From the NCBI RefSeq assembly GCF_014653175.1, contig NZ_BNAG01000004.1, forward strand, positions 186,001-250,000: DNA of 64,000 bases, given 5' to 3'. The position numbers were made by a program, and so were the translations under genes. Every line of letters starts with the position of its first letter. The first letter of the stretch is position 1. Shown piece after piece: positions 29,501-36,644 of the stretch. The notes beneath the pieces are model-generated. The model was not told where the DNA came from. It ran no database searches and saw only the letters and a list, made by a program, of their open reading frames with translations. Origin of the DNA: Roseivirga thermotolerans. GTDB lineage: Bacteria > Bacteroidota > Bacteroidia > Cytophagales > Cyclobacteriaceae.

Positions 29501-29799
29501 ACGATGTGAAAAAGCAACTGGAAGAACTACAAGGACTCATAGGTAGTAGTGGAAGAGGTTTCTTTGGAGGTGGTGGCGATGGCCCTACTCCTGTACTTTC
29601 TCATGTGTTTACGGCCATGAGATCGGTGAGCGGTTCTTATGATAAACCGGGGCCAACCCAACAGCGACTGTTAGAAAGGGCTTCCAACCAACTGCAAGAG
29701 GTAAAACAAAAAGTAGAGGAATGGTATAGTGCCAATTGGGAAGCTTACCTGAATGCAGTAAAAGAGGTAGATTTTTCGCCCATTGGTGGTGATAATTAG
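26503..29799 (+). CDS. exported sortilin/VPS10-type BNR-repeat propeller protein
   Basis: 1098-residue exported protein. A signal peptide (1-30, ending VQAQ) is followed by two stretches of BNR/Asp-box repeats (YRSLDAGKTWQ, FKTTDGGETWK, YMTLDGGKTWT, YRSDDGGFKWT, ITRDGGNTWTN, ISIDGAKTWSK), which build VPS10-like ten-blade propellers. From ~805 a low-complexity Gly/Arg/Pro segment (GGRGGQRGP) leads to an FlgD-like or Ig-like beta region and a helical C-terminus. Proteins of this build are common in Bacteroidota and often labelled glycosyl hydrolase, but I see no sialidase active site, so binding of a protein or glycan is more likely. Confidence 0.82.
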   Translation: MQNLQHSNHRQKRFWMMVVASFLLMFSVQAQQINFSAMESLKPRSIGPGSMSGRITTVDVVRDQPEIIYAGSASGGLWKSESGGIAWEPIFDSELALSIGAVAVSQKNPDVVWVGTGEGNPRNSLTGGYGVYRSLDAGKTWQLMGLEKTRNVHRIIIHPDDPNTVYIGAIGSPWGDHEERGVFKTTDGGETWKKILYVDQMTGVGDMVMDPANPNKLLVNMWQHRRKPWFFESGGPSSGLYMTLDGGKTWTQQTAEKNGLPEGDLGRMGLAFATNNPNRVYAIIEAKENALYRSDDGGFKWTMINNKSEIGNRPFYYFDIYVDPQNENRLYSIFTYVNRSEDGGKSFERLIPNNLIHVDNHALYIHPDNPKYMILGNDGGMAITRDMGKTWQFVENLPLGQFYHVAVDNEIPYNVYGGLQDNGSWTGPAYIWTRDGIRNDYFMSVAGGDGFDVVPDPDDSRYGYAMSQQGNVLRYDKVTGRSKFIKPTHEDPGVNLRFNWNAAIAQDPFDNNTIYFGSQFVHKSTNKGDDWTVISPDLTTNDPEKQKQNESGGLTRDATGAENYTTILVIEPSPRERGVIWAGTDDGNIQITRDGGNTWTNVASNLKGVPAGSWVAQIKASRYNDGEAVAVINNYRRFDFKPYLMRTRNYGKTWEPLVKESDVFGYALSYVQDPVEPNLMFFGTEHGLYISIDGAKTWSKFNNGYPSVSTMDLVIQERESDLVMGTFGRGIWVLDDINPLRVLASKGQATVAAAKVTAVPTVTAYMVSNRSANGPANPGSATYEGENRSNGAALIKFFAKKPATPERPAGARPGGGQPTEEQMAAFRARAGAGGGGNGRFGGGRGGQRGPQATVEVMDAQGNVVRTLSVPVQDGLNVAEWRFDEDPPESEDDTEDSPNQFASRFFRGGTPALPGQYRVKITVDGASDETTVEFKMDPREEFSMDALIARRDMLRQIGVVSNEVMQLSGKVNESIQSVDKVIAALQGKRGPQYNGLRTKSNDVKKQLEELQGLIGSSGRGFFGGGGDGPTPVLSHVFTAMRSVSGSYDKPGPTQQRLLERASNQLQEVKQKVEEWYSANWEAYLNAVKEVDFSPIGGDN

Positions 29800-29821
29800 A
29801 AAGTTGAGCTAATACATAAGT

Positions 29822-29922
29822 AAGAGGTTGTCTCAAAAGTTGGTTTAAGGTCACCGAGAATTAACCTGTCGACAGACAGGTTCGGAATGGCCTGGTTCTG
29901 ACCTTTGAGGCGGCCTCTTTTT
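29822..29922. repeat. ~100-base nested inverted repeat, terminator or MITE-like remnant
   Basis: The ends AAGAGG....CTCAAA and TTTGAG....CCTCTT pair, AAGGTCA pairs with TGACCTT, and the centre holds the perfect AACCTGTC-GACA-GACAGGTT. The left arm carries a ten-base bulge. A T-run follows on the plus strand, so it can terminate the BNR-protein transcript. The GAGGTTGTCTCAAAA end resembles termini of some Bacteroidota insertion sequences, which suggests a mobile-element relic. Confidence 0.5.
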
Positions 29923-30056
29923 TTGTAATACCGGGGCAAATTTATCTGGCTACTATGCTCTGCCTTTATTTTGAGTTGCCTGGCCATGCTAATTTCAGTT
30001 ACTTGTAAGTGTCCATTGCTTTAAACCCACAGAAGATTTTAGAAATACCTGTTCTT

Positions 30057-31520
30057 ATGAAAAAGATAATTGTTGGCGTATTCGCCCTGTTTACTACCCT
30101 GGCATGCACGCAGAATGTGGCGCCACCAGACCCGGTGGGGCCTTTGCCTTCGGCTGAGCAATTGGCCTGGCAAAAGCTGGAATACTATGCGTTTATTCAC
30201 TTTAATATGAACACGTTTACTGATATGGAGTGGGGGCTTGGTGATGAGCCTGCGTCCAGTTTTAACCCTACAGCGCTAGATACAAGGCAGTGGGCAAGGG
30301 TGGTAAAAGAAGCAGGGATGAAGGGTATTATCCTCACCGCTAAGCACCACGATGGGTTTTGTCTTTGGCCTTCGGCCTATACCGAGCATTCGGTAAAGAA
30401 TAGCCCCTGGAAGAATGGTACGGGCGATGTGGTAGCCGAATTGGCCGATGCCTGCAGGGAGTTTGGACTCAAGTTAGGTATATATCTATCGCCTTGGGAT
30501 AGAAACCATGCGGCCTATGGCCAACCGGAGTACGTGGAGTACTACCGCAATCAGGTAAAGGAGCTGCTGACCAACTATGGAGACATATTTGAGTTTTGGG
30601 TAGATGGTGCCAACGGGGGCGATGGTTATTATGGTGGAGCTAATGAAACCCGCAACGTAGACAGGAATACCTACTACGGATGGGATAGTACTTTTGCGCT
30701 GGTAAAGGCCTTGCAACCGGAAGCTATTATTTTTAGCGATGGTGGGCCAGGCACGCGATGGGTAGGCAACGAAAATGGCTTTGCCGGCAAAACCAACTGG
30801 TCTACCTTTAGAAAGGAACAATTTGCACCGGGAGTAGGCCCCTATCAGGAGTCGCCATATGGTCACGAAGACGGTAAATATTGGGTTCCGGCAGAATGTG
30901 ATGTGTCCATCAGGCCTGGATGGTACTATCATAAAGCGGAAGACGATAAAGTAAAGTCTCTCTCTCAATTGTTGGATATTTACTATCGCTCGGTAGGTAG
31001 AAACGCCAATCTACTTCTCAATTTACCGGTAGATAGAAGGGGGTTGGTCCATGAAAATGATGTGGCGGCTTTAATGAATCTGCGAAAAACGCTCGATGAA
31101 ACGTTTCGTACCAACCTGGCCAAAAAAGCCGTGGCCACTGCCGGTTCAGAAAGAGGTACTGAGTTTTCGGCAGAAAAAGTAATCGATGGAGACTTCGATA
31201 CTTACTGGTCCACACCAAACGATTCTGTAGCCTCTACTTTGAATCTCTCGTTTTCCGAGCCCGTTACCTTTAACCGACTGCTAATTCAGGAGTATATTCC
31301 TTTAGGGCAGCGAGTTAAATCATTCGAAGTATGGATCAAATCGAATAACGAATGGGTACAGGTAGCTAGCGAGACCACTATTGGCTATAAACGCATTCTT
31401 CGGTTAGACGACATAACAACCACCGCCATTCAACTTAGAATTACTGATGCTCGCAATGTACCAACCATTTCTGAGGTTGGCGTATATTATGCTACTACAG
31501 AACCGGCTCGGCCTCTTTAA
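30057..31520 (+). CDS. alpha-L-fucosidase (GH29) lipoprotein with C-terminal discoidin-like domain
   Basis: 487-residue glycosidase that removes alpha-linked L-fucose. MKKIIVGVFALFTTLACTQN is a lipoprotein signal with the lipobox TLAC (Cys18), which fixes the ATG at 30057. The GH29 domain (~40-350) has WQKLEYYAFIHFNMNTFTD, LTAKHHDGFCLWPS, LGIYLSPWDRN and EFWVDGANGG, where Asp183 is the expected nucleophile. The end (~365-485) is an F5/8 type C (discoidin) sugar-binding domain. The last 26 bases overlap the convergent DUF3050 gene. No other fucose-utilisation genes are nearby. Confidence 0.9.
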   Translation: MKKIIVGVFALFTTLACTQNVAPPDPVGPLPSAEQLAWQKLEYYAFIHFNMNTFTDMEWGLGDEPASSFNPTALDTRQWARVVKEAGMKGIILTAKHHDGFCLWPSAYTEHSVKNSPWKNGTGDVVAELADACREFGLKLGIYLSPWDRNHAAYGQPEYVEYYRNQVKELLTNYGDIFEFWVDGANGGDGYYGGANETRNVDRNTYYGWDSTFALVKALQPEAIIFSDGGPGTRWVGNENGFAGKTNWSTFRKEQFAPGVGPYQESPYGHEDGKYWVPAECDVSIRPGWYYHKAEDDKVKSLSQLLDIYYRSVGRNANLLLNLPVDRRGLVHENDVAALMNLRKTLDETFRTNLAKKAVATAGSERGTEFSAEKVIDGDFDTYWSTPNDSVASTLNLSFSEPVTFNRLLIQEYIPLGQRVKSFEVWIKSNNEWVQVASETTIGYKRILRLDDITTTAIQLRITDARNVPTISEVGVYYATTEPARPL

Positions 31521-32286
31521 GTCCTATGGCTTCGCTAATGGAATCCCATAAACCAATGCGCGCATTCAGGGCCTTTTTAGCTATGGCCAGCACTTCCTGC
31601 CATTTCTGTTCATCGTTGTCGCAAAGCTCTGTGATCATGCGCATAGCCAATGGTCCATGATCTCCGCCATCGAGCTCAATGTGTCTTTTCAGATAGTAGG
31701 TAAGCTTGCTATAAGCCTTGTGGCCGTCTTTTGCTTCGGCCGATTTTACAATTTCCAGAAACATATCCGGAATTAAGTCTTCTCGTCCAAAAGTGAAAGC
31801 TGAAGCGATAAGGTGAGGTTTTCCGCTTTCAATCACATCGAAAGTGAAACGCATAAAGCGTACTACTGCATCGTTCAGGTTTAGTTTTTCCTGGATTTCA
31901 GATAGGTTTTGGCCGGCACGGACGCATTCAACAAACTGAGATATTGGCAGTGTATTGGCGCCAATCTGATCCATGGCCTGAAGGTACATTTCAAAATGAC
32001 TCATGTACTCTCCGTCTTCGTTTACATCGCTCTCTTCTTCCAGCACTATTTCATTGATAAACCTGCTCAATGCAGGATTGTATTTTGGTACCCAGGGTAG
32101 AGTAGTGCAGGTAAGTTCGTTTTGTAAGGCTTTTAAAAGCGACATAAAATCCCAAACGGCATATACATGGTTTTCCATAAAAACCTGTATGTCGTTCAGG
32201 TTGCTTAATCGTTGATATAAAGGGTGATTGTTGAGTTGGGTTCTATACGGTTGAAGTTCTCGTTCTATCCAATCAGTCTGCTCCAT
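31495..32286 (-). CDS. DUF3050 (haem-oxygenase-like fold) protein
   Basis: 263-residue soluble helical protein. HPLYQRLSNLNDIQVFMENHVYAVWDFMSLLKALQ, with conserved His and Trp, and LLKRHIELDGGDHGPLAM-like motifs (YLKRHIELDGGDHGPLAM) match DUF3050, a family that shares the fold of haem-oxygenase-like diiron proteins. The conserved EEESD, HFEMY and HIELDGGDH residues could form a di-metal site. The reaction is unknown. Its 3' end overlaps the fucosidase gene by 26 bases on the opposite strand. Confidence 0.82.
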   Translation of the reverse strand: MEQTDWIERELQPYRTQLNNHPLYQRLSNLNDIQVFMENHVYAVWDFMSLLKALQNELTCTTLPWVPKYNPALSRFINEIVLEEESDVNEDGEYMSHFEMYLQAMDQIGANTLPISQFVECVRAGQNLSEIQEKLNLNDAVVRFMRFTFDVIESGKPHLIASAFTFGREDLIPDMFLEIVKSAEAKDGHKAYSKLTYYLKRHIELDGGDHGPLAMRMITELCDNDEQKWQEVLAIAKKALNARIGLWDSISEAIGLKEAEPVL

Positions 32287-32360
32287 TACTTCAAAGTTTG
32301 CTATCGAACCATCTATTGAGCATGGTTGTTGCCGATAGCCGGTGAAAATTTGGGCTAAAA

Positions 32361-33104
32361 TTAACTAAAGTAGATGAACACGGCACCCACGGCTGTCATG
32401 AATAAGATAAACTTTCTGAAAAATTGCTCATTGACTCGTTTGAGTAGACGAACCCCAATGAAAAGACCGAGGAAGATGGCCGGAGTAAAGGTCAAGCTTA
32501 CCTGAAGGGTGGGCCAATTGATGGTGCCCCAACTCCAAACATGAAAGGGCACTTTGAAAAGGTTAATGATTAGAAACAGCCAGGCGGTAGTGCCTATAAA
32601 AGCATCTTTCGGTAGGCGCATGGCCAGAAAAAAGATGTTGGCAAAAGAGCCGGCCAGGTTTCCTACCATGGTAGTGAAACCTGCTGTAAGTCCCATAACC
32701 CCGGCAAAGGAGAGGTGCTGAGGTACCTTCTTTGACTTGCGCTGATCCCACCAGAACATGATAATCACAGAAATGAAAATAACCAGTGCCATGCTTTTTC
32801 TAAAAGCATGAGCCGACATGTGATCGCCAGCAATAGTGCCTACTATTACTCCGGCCATCATAAAGGGCATAAGCCTGAAAAGGTATTTCCATTGTGCATG
32901 GCGGTTGTAGTAGATTACGGCAAATACATCGCCCACTATGAGCATAGGAAGCAATATGCCAGTAGAGGCTCTTGCTTCAAAAACTAGCGCCATTAAAGCC
33001 ACAATGATTATGCTAATGCCCTTAATACCTGATTTAGACAGGCCTAGTACAAAGGCGGCTGTAGTTATGGTAACAATATCAAATAGACTCAGTTGGGAGA
33101 GCAT
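32361..33104 (-). CDS. TauE/SafE-family membrane permease
   Basis: 247-residue integral membrane protein with seven to eight hydrophobic segments. LGLSKSGIKGISIIIVALMA near the N-terminus and GLTAGFTTMVGNLAGSFANIFFL in the middle are the paired repeats of the TauE/SafE (sulfite exporter) family, which moves small organic or sulfur-containing anions across the inner membrane. The substrate cannot be inferred. It is flanked by the DUF3050 gene downstream and tRNA-Asp upstream, all on the minus strand, but the tRNA has its own terminator. Confidence 0.88.
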   Translation of the reverse strand: MLSQLSLFDIVTITTAAFVLGLSKSGIKGISIIIVALMALVFEARASTGILLPMLIVGDVFAVIYYNRHAQWKYLFRLMPFMMAGVIVGTIAGDHMSAHAFRKSMALVIFISVIIMFWWDQRKSKKVPQHLSFAGVMGLTAGFTTMVGNLAGSFANIFFLAMRLPKDAFIGTTAWLFLIINLFKVPFHVWSWGTINWPTLQVSLTFTPAIFLGLFIGVRLLKRVNEQFFRKFILFMTAVGAVFIYFS

Positions 33105-33177
33105 GCCGCGAAGATATCTAATTTCCCAAAAGAGCAGGGAGGTACTAATGAAGTTGATTTACCGAGAGTCCGATAAT

Positions 33178-33208
33178 AAAAAAAGCCTCAGATTTCTCTA
33201 AGGCTTTT
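33178..33208 (-). terminator. terminator of tRNA-Asp
   Basis: On the minus strand AAAAGCCT, a loop of 12 bases, and AGGCTTTT are followed by a T-run. The structure begins two bases after the tRNA 3' end. Confidence 0.75.
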
Positions 33209-33209
33209 G

Positions 33210-33283
33210 CGGAACGGACGGGACTCGAACCCGCGACCTCCTGCGTGACAGGCAGGCATTCTAACCAGCTGAACTACCGCTCC
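33210..33283 (-). tRNA. tRNA-Asp (anticodon GTC)
   Basis: The 74-base cloverleaf is complete. The acceptor arms GGAGCGG/CCGTTCC pair (one G-T), the D arm carries AGTTCAGCTGGTTAGAAT, the anticodon loop CTGTCAC gives anticodon GTC, and the T arm is CGCGGGTTCGAGTCCCG-like. The 3' CCA is not encoded: the discriminator G is followed by CAA. A consensus promoter lies upstream and a terminator follows. Confidence 0.97.
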
Positions 33284-33311
33284 TGAATTGTCCCTTTCGT
33301 TTAAGGTGTTG

Positions 33312-33341
33312 CAAAAGTAGTAGCTTAGATTTGATTTGCAA
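33312..33341 (-). promoter_or_regulatory. promoter of tRNA-Asp
   Basis: On the minus strand TTG (33341-33339), a 19-base spacer and TACTTTTG (33319-33312) match the Bacteroidota consensus exactly. The predicted transcription start lies about 20 bases before the mature tRNA 5' end. Confidence 0.7.
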
Positions 33342-33522
33342 ACAGCGCATTCAAAAAACTTTTCATTTTTTTATCGGTTTAAGGCCTTTGGTTTGATTCT
33401 GAGCGAATTAGTAATTGCTCGTTTTTTTTAAAAAAACAGAACCAATAAGAGGAAGTGGCCTTTCCGAGCTTTAAAAGTGTAAAAAAATTACCGGTGGTAA
33501 TAAAGTCTGTAACTATGGTGGC

Positions 33523-33738
33523 TTACAAAGGCATGTCTTTGTCTTCGTACCAACAGTTAGACGACTTTCGGGCGCCCTGTTTGTCGACCAGAATACGGTA
33601 GGCCATGTGTGCCAATAAGACCTGACAAACTAAAAAAGTGCTAAACAAAATTGGTAGATAACCCGAAAACTGGATGAGTCCAACATAAATAACCATGGCT
33701 AGTGTGGTCATAACTATGATGAAGTATAGTGGTCTCAT
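33523..33738 (-). CDS. small two-helix membrane protein
   Basis: 71-residue protein with two hydrophobic segments (~5-25 and ~28-50) and a short polar tail ending WYEDKDMPL. ATG start at 33738. It lies 30 bases after the stop of the exported protein gene at 33769, in the same orientation, so the two probably form one transcript. I recognise no family. The membrane-helix pattern and the clean start make a real gene more likely than chance. Confidence 0.55.
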   Translation of the reverse strand: MRPLYFIIVMTTLAMVIYVGLIQFSGYLPILFSTFLVCQVLLAHMAYRILVDKQGARKSSNCWYEDKDMPL

Positions 33739-33768
33739 ATTCTTAAAACCGGTAAGGACTGCTCTTGT

Positions 33769-34368
33769 TTAGGGTTTCAGGCGAAGTTGAATAGTGCAGG
33801 CTTTTGTGACTATGGTTATCTCGCTTAGCTCACCTTTTTGATAGAGATAGGTGGTTTGTTCTCCGTCTTCATCGAGAACATAGGCATGATTGCCAATTGA
33901 AGAAATCATAAGAAGTTTACCGGAGAATAGCGATAGAATTTCTCGAATTCGTTCGGGCTCTTCAAAATATAAAAGGTCGGTACCCAGCAACTCGTTATGC
34001 TTTAGTTTGAAGGATTCTTTTAGAGTATTCACTAAATAATATTCGTCTTTTTTTACAACCTGTACAGCGCTTTCATTACCGGAGAGATAGTCGTTTGAAG
34101 AAGCAGAAGATTCAACTAATATTTGATTGACGTAAGTGGTTTCAATCAGCCGACCAATGTGTAAGTCGGCTGGAACCTGAGTGTTAAAGGTAGCTTCTAT
34201 TCGCACCTTTACGTTCTCATCGTTCACTTCCCGATGGGCCACTAATTCGCCTATTTTGTGCGTGTCCACAAAAGCCTCCCAGATTAATTGTTGGGCTAAA
34301 AGGTTAGAGGGAGCGAAGCAGTAAGTCAGCAGAAGACTTAAAATAGCTAAATGAAACTTATTCCGCAT
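33769..34368 (-). CDS. exported hypothetical protein, possibly DUF6134-like
   Basis: 199-residue protein with a signal peptide (1-25, ending NLLAQ). The mature part is beta-rich: WEAFVDTHKIGELVAHREVN, then VRIEATFNTQV, and a C-terminal pair of strands after GNHAYVLDEDGEQ. The alternation and the opening (exported, 'x-I-G-x-L' then 'Y/V-x-I-E-A') resemble DUF6134 proteins, but I am not certain. No catalytic residues can be named. It is followed closely by the two-helix membrane protein and starts 18 bases from the divergent GNAT gene. Confidence 0.6.
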   Translation of the reverse strand: MRNKFHLAILSLLLTYCFAPSNLLAQQLIWEAFVDTHKIGELVAHREVNDENVKVRIEATFNTQVPADLHIGRLIETTYVNQILVESSASSNDYLSGNESAVQVVKKDEYYLVNTLKESFKLKHNELLGTDLLYFEEPERIREILSLFSGKLLMISSIGNHAYVLDEDGEQTTYLYQKGELSEITIVTKACTIQLRLKP

Positions 34369-34386
34369 GCAAGGGTTTTTGAGAAT

Positions 34387-34674
34387 ATGGAGCTGAAAAT
34401 TAAACAGAACGATGAGGAAACCAAAGGTAGTTTCTTTATTGAAGAAGATGGCAAACGCCTGGCTGAGATGACTTATTCAAAAGCCGGGGCAGATAAAATT
34501 ATTATAGATCATACCGAGGTGAATGATGTCTTGCGAGGAAAAGGGGTTGGCTTAAGGCTGGTAGAGGCAGCGGTTGATTATGCGCGAGGGGCGGGCATAA
34601 AAATTCTACCCTTGTGTCCTTTTGCCAGGGCTACATTTAAACGCAAAAATGAATGGAGAGATGTTTTATCGTAA
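34387..34674 (+). CDS. GNAT-like N-acetyltransferase (YjdJ type)
   Basis: 95-residue minimal acetyltransferase. MTYSKAGADKIIIDHTEVNDVLRGKG and VGLRLVEAAVDYARGAG give the acetyl-CoA loop (RGKGVGLRL) and following helix; ILPLCPFARATFKRKNEW is the typical end of the small 'GCN5-related' family. I use ATG at 34387; an upstream ATG at 34351 would overlap the start of the divergent gene. The substrate is unknown. A long inverted repeat follows the stop codon. Confidence 0.87.
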   Translation: MELKIKQNDEETKGSFFIEEDGKRLAEMTYSKAGADKIIIDHTEVNDVLRGKGVGLRLVEAAVDYARGAGIKILPLCPFARATFKRKNEWRDVLS

Positions 34675-34676
34675 AA

Positions 34677-34750
34677 GGCAATTCAAAGCTCAGAAAAGTG
34701 TTTTGGAAAGGGAGGCTTTTGGGTATTGATACACTTGAGCTTTGAATGCC
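34677..34750. terminator. inverted repeat between convergent genes
   Basis: GGCA(A)TTCAAAGCTCA at 34677-34692 pairs with TGAGCTTTGAATGCC at 34736-34750, with AGTG/CACT extending the stem inside a bulge. It spans nearly the whole gap between the GNAT gene and the convergent CBS gene, so it may terminate both. It lacks a clean T-run. Confidence 0.45.
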
Positions 34751-34762
34751 GTAGGTGGAAAA

Positions 34763-35221
34763 TTACCAGGTAGATGTCTTTAAATCTCTGGTGGCTTGTA
34801 GTATATCCCTTCGGCTTACCTGTCCCACCAATTTGCCATTGTGGTCTACTACGGGAAAACGCCTGAAGTGTGTGTGTAAAAACTTGGAAGCCACATCGAG
34901 TACATCGGCAGTTATCGGCACAGTCGACACGTTATTACTCATGTATTGCATTACCGTTATTTTACCATGAGGTAGATTGTGGTAGGCTTCATCGACCATG
35001 ATTTTCATACAGTCGATTTCAGAAAGTATACCTATAATTTTACCATCATCATCTACCACCGGAGCACCGGAAATGCGGTGTTCCAAAAAGATATCCATAG
35101 CATCTGCTATGCTCTGTAGTGGATGAAAGGTTATAACCTCTCTTGTCATATAGTCGGTCACCGGCTTGTACTCGTTTACCGTCTTAGTCGGCTCCGGTGC
35201 TTTAGATCCTTGGAAATTCAT
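34763..35221 (-). CDS. two-CBS-domain protein
   Basis: 152-residue cytoplasmic protein made of two CBS modules and little else. The first (~22-80) has VTDYMTREVITFHPLQSIADAMDIF and ISGAPVVDDDGKIIGILSEIDCM. The second (~90-148) has VMQYMSNNVSTVPITADVLDVAS and FRRFPVVDHNGKLVGQVSRRDIL. Such stand-alone pairs bind adenine nucleotides and regulate partner proteins; the partner here is not evident. Single gene, ATG at 35221. Confidence 0.93.
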   Translation of the reverse strand: MNFQGSKAPEPTKTVNEYKPVTDYMTREVITFHPLQSIADAMDIFLEHRISGAPVVDDDGKIIGILSEIDCMKIMVDEAYHNLPHGKITVMQYMSNNVSTVPITADVLDVASKFLHTHFRRFPVVDHNGKLVGQVSRRDILQATRDLKTSTW

Positions 35222-35371
35222 ATAGTCCCTTAGTTTTGCTTGTGAAAAGTCTGTTAAAACAATAGGTAGAATGTATGGATATTTTATCTATTATCAAAAT
35301 TATTAATGGTGTATTTGTTCTATCATAGAATTAAGTTACTGTGATTCTATTGTAATGCAGAATTTAATTCA

Positions 35372-35884
35372 TTAAATGTTTTGATTGAACTGTTTGATTT
35401 TCTCATTCAGCAGCTTGAAGTCTAATTGACCATGAACGTCTTTTAAATGCTCCATAATGGCTAAGGCCTTGTTTATTTGTCTGTCGATGCTTTTTACCTT
35501 GCTTACTATGTAGATCAGGTTTCTTTGTTTTCCGGCTGTGAGTGAATGAAAATACCTGCTACCCAACTCGTCTTGATCGAGTATCAGACGTAGTGTTTCG
35601 GGCATAGGCATTCCGTATTCCGACTCATCTTTTTTCAGCTGTAGTTCCACACGATCGCCCTCTTTGAGCTTCAATTGTTGCCTTACTTTCTTGTTAATCA
35701 TAATGTAGCTGCCTTCACCCAAAGGCATTAGAGCTGCATGAATAGTCACGCTTTGGTTGATGGTGCATACCACTCGCCTGTGTTCTGTACTACTGAGAAT
35801 GGTCGTGGTGGCTTTGTCGATTGGGAAGTGGTAATATCCGGTAGACCAATCAAATGATTGTAGGTGTGTTTCAATACATACCAT
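35372..35884 (-). CDS. DUF1905 / YdeI-OmpD-associated family protein
   Basis: 170-residue cytoplasmic protein. The first ~95 residues form the small DUF1905 beta-barrel (HAALMPLGEGSYIMINKKVRQ, LKLKEGDRVELQLKKDESEYGMPMPE). The rest is the helical YdeI / 'bacteriocin-protection' segment (FHSLTAGKQRNLIYIVSKVKS, DRQINKALAIMEHL). The family is widespread but without a settled function. It is monocistronic, and the ~150-base region before the CBS gene is AT-rich. Confidence 0.85.
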   Translation of the reverse strand: MVCIETHLQSFDWSTGYYHFPIDKATTTILSSTEHRRVVCTINQSVTIHAALMPLGEGSYIMINKKVRQQLKLKEGDRVELQLKKDESEYGMPMPETLRLILDQDELGSRYFHSLTAGKQRNLIYIVSKVKSIDRQINKALAIMEHLKDVHGQLDFKLLNEKIKQFNQNI

Positions 35885-36211
35885 GCTTTTTGTGGAGGTT
35901 AATGGTTGAAGTTATCAAGAAAACGAGTTTTCATGCTTCATGTGGGAAATAAAAAAATGAAACGGTTAAATCCGTTAAGGCCGGTTACTTCGTATCTCCC
36001 AGTATAAAGCATCTTTTGAGTATTGAAGGTGTGGATTTGAAAGAATTAACACGGTAGTGTTGCTGATAGTTGGTTGAGTCGGGGTGGTCTGCGCAAGTGG
36101 GCTGCCCTAATTTTTTATATATAAAAAAGTAAACTCTGTTTTACCGAAATAAAATCAATGTTACCTTTGTGTTAACTGATTACATGATTGCACTGTCTTT
36201 CATGTTTTCGA
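35885..36211. other. 327-base gene-free stretch
   Basis: No coding sequence is evident. It holds an AT palindrome of six Ts, ATATAT and six As (36111-36128) and a plus-strand TACCTTTG (36162-36169) that fits the Bacteroidota -7 element but has no well-placed TTG. Transcription from it would run antisense into the next gene. A small RNA is possible but not supported. Confidence 0.4.
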
Positions 36212-36583
36212 TTAGGTGAGAGGAGGTGTCATGGCCTCCTTTCTTTTTTTAGAGTTGAAGTAATAAAACGTAAGGCTCAAAATAAGACATAGTAAACCAA
36301 GCGACAGGTGAGGGTATGCTTGGGTAATGCCTCCGGCTACCAGTGAGGGGCTAATGTCGTTTGCTGCCTGAATGGCTTCAAACGTTTGGTTTATCTGACT
36401 GACAACTCCCCATAAAGCAAGGCATACTGCAATTAACCCTACAGGAATGAGTGATTTTCTGAAAAGATAAACTCTTATCTTTTCCATTCTATAGTGCTGA
36501 TAAAATCCCATAACGAGTATGTAGGCCAGCAATATGTAGAGCATTGAAGCAAACGGAGATAACCATGGAGAAGGAAGAGCCAT
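36212..36583 (-). CDS. MotA/TolQ/ExbB proton-channel-like membrane protein
   Basis: 123-residue membrane protein with three hydrophobic segments (~12-30, ~45-65, ~90-108). The stretch TFEAIQAANDISPSLVAGGITQA resembles the conserved second half of ExbB/TolQ/MotA subunits, where a Gly-rich helix lines the proton path. It is shorter than ExbB (~220 residues) and no ExbD/TolR partner is adjacent, so this could be a reduced or orphan member. ATG at 36583. Confidence 0.65.
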   Translation of the reverse strand: MALPSPWLSPFASMLYILLAYILVMGFYQHYRMEKIRVYLFRKSLIPVGLIAVCLALWGVVSQINQTFEAIQAANDISPSLVAGGITQAYPHLSLGLLCLILSLTFYYFNSKKRKEAMTPPLT

Positions 36584-36644
36584 AGATAAAATTGTTATTG
36601 TGTTTGGTGTGAATATTTAATAAATCTACATCAAAAATACCTCT

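Noticed and set aside
26503-29799. Calling the BNR-repeat protein a sialidase
   Set aside because: Asp-box repeats alone do not make an active sialidase. I see no catalytic Arg triad, and the repeats fit VPS10/sortilin propellers.
36162-36169. Plus-strand TACCTTTG as a promoter for a small RNA
   Set aside because: It matches the -7 element but lacks a TTG at suitable spacing, and transcription would be antisense to the next gene with no sign of a stable RNA.
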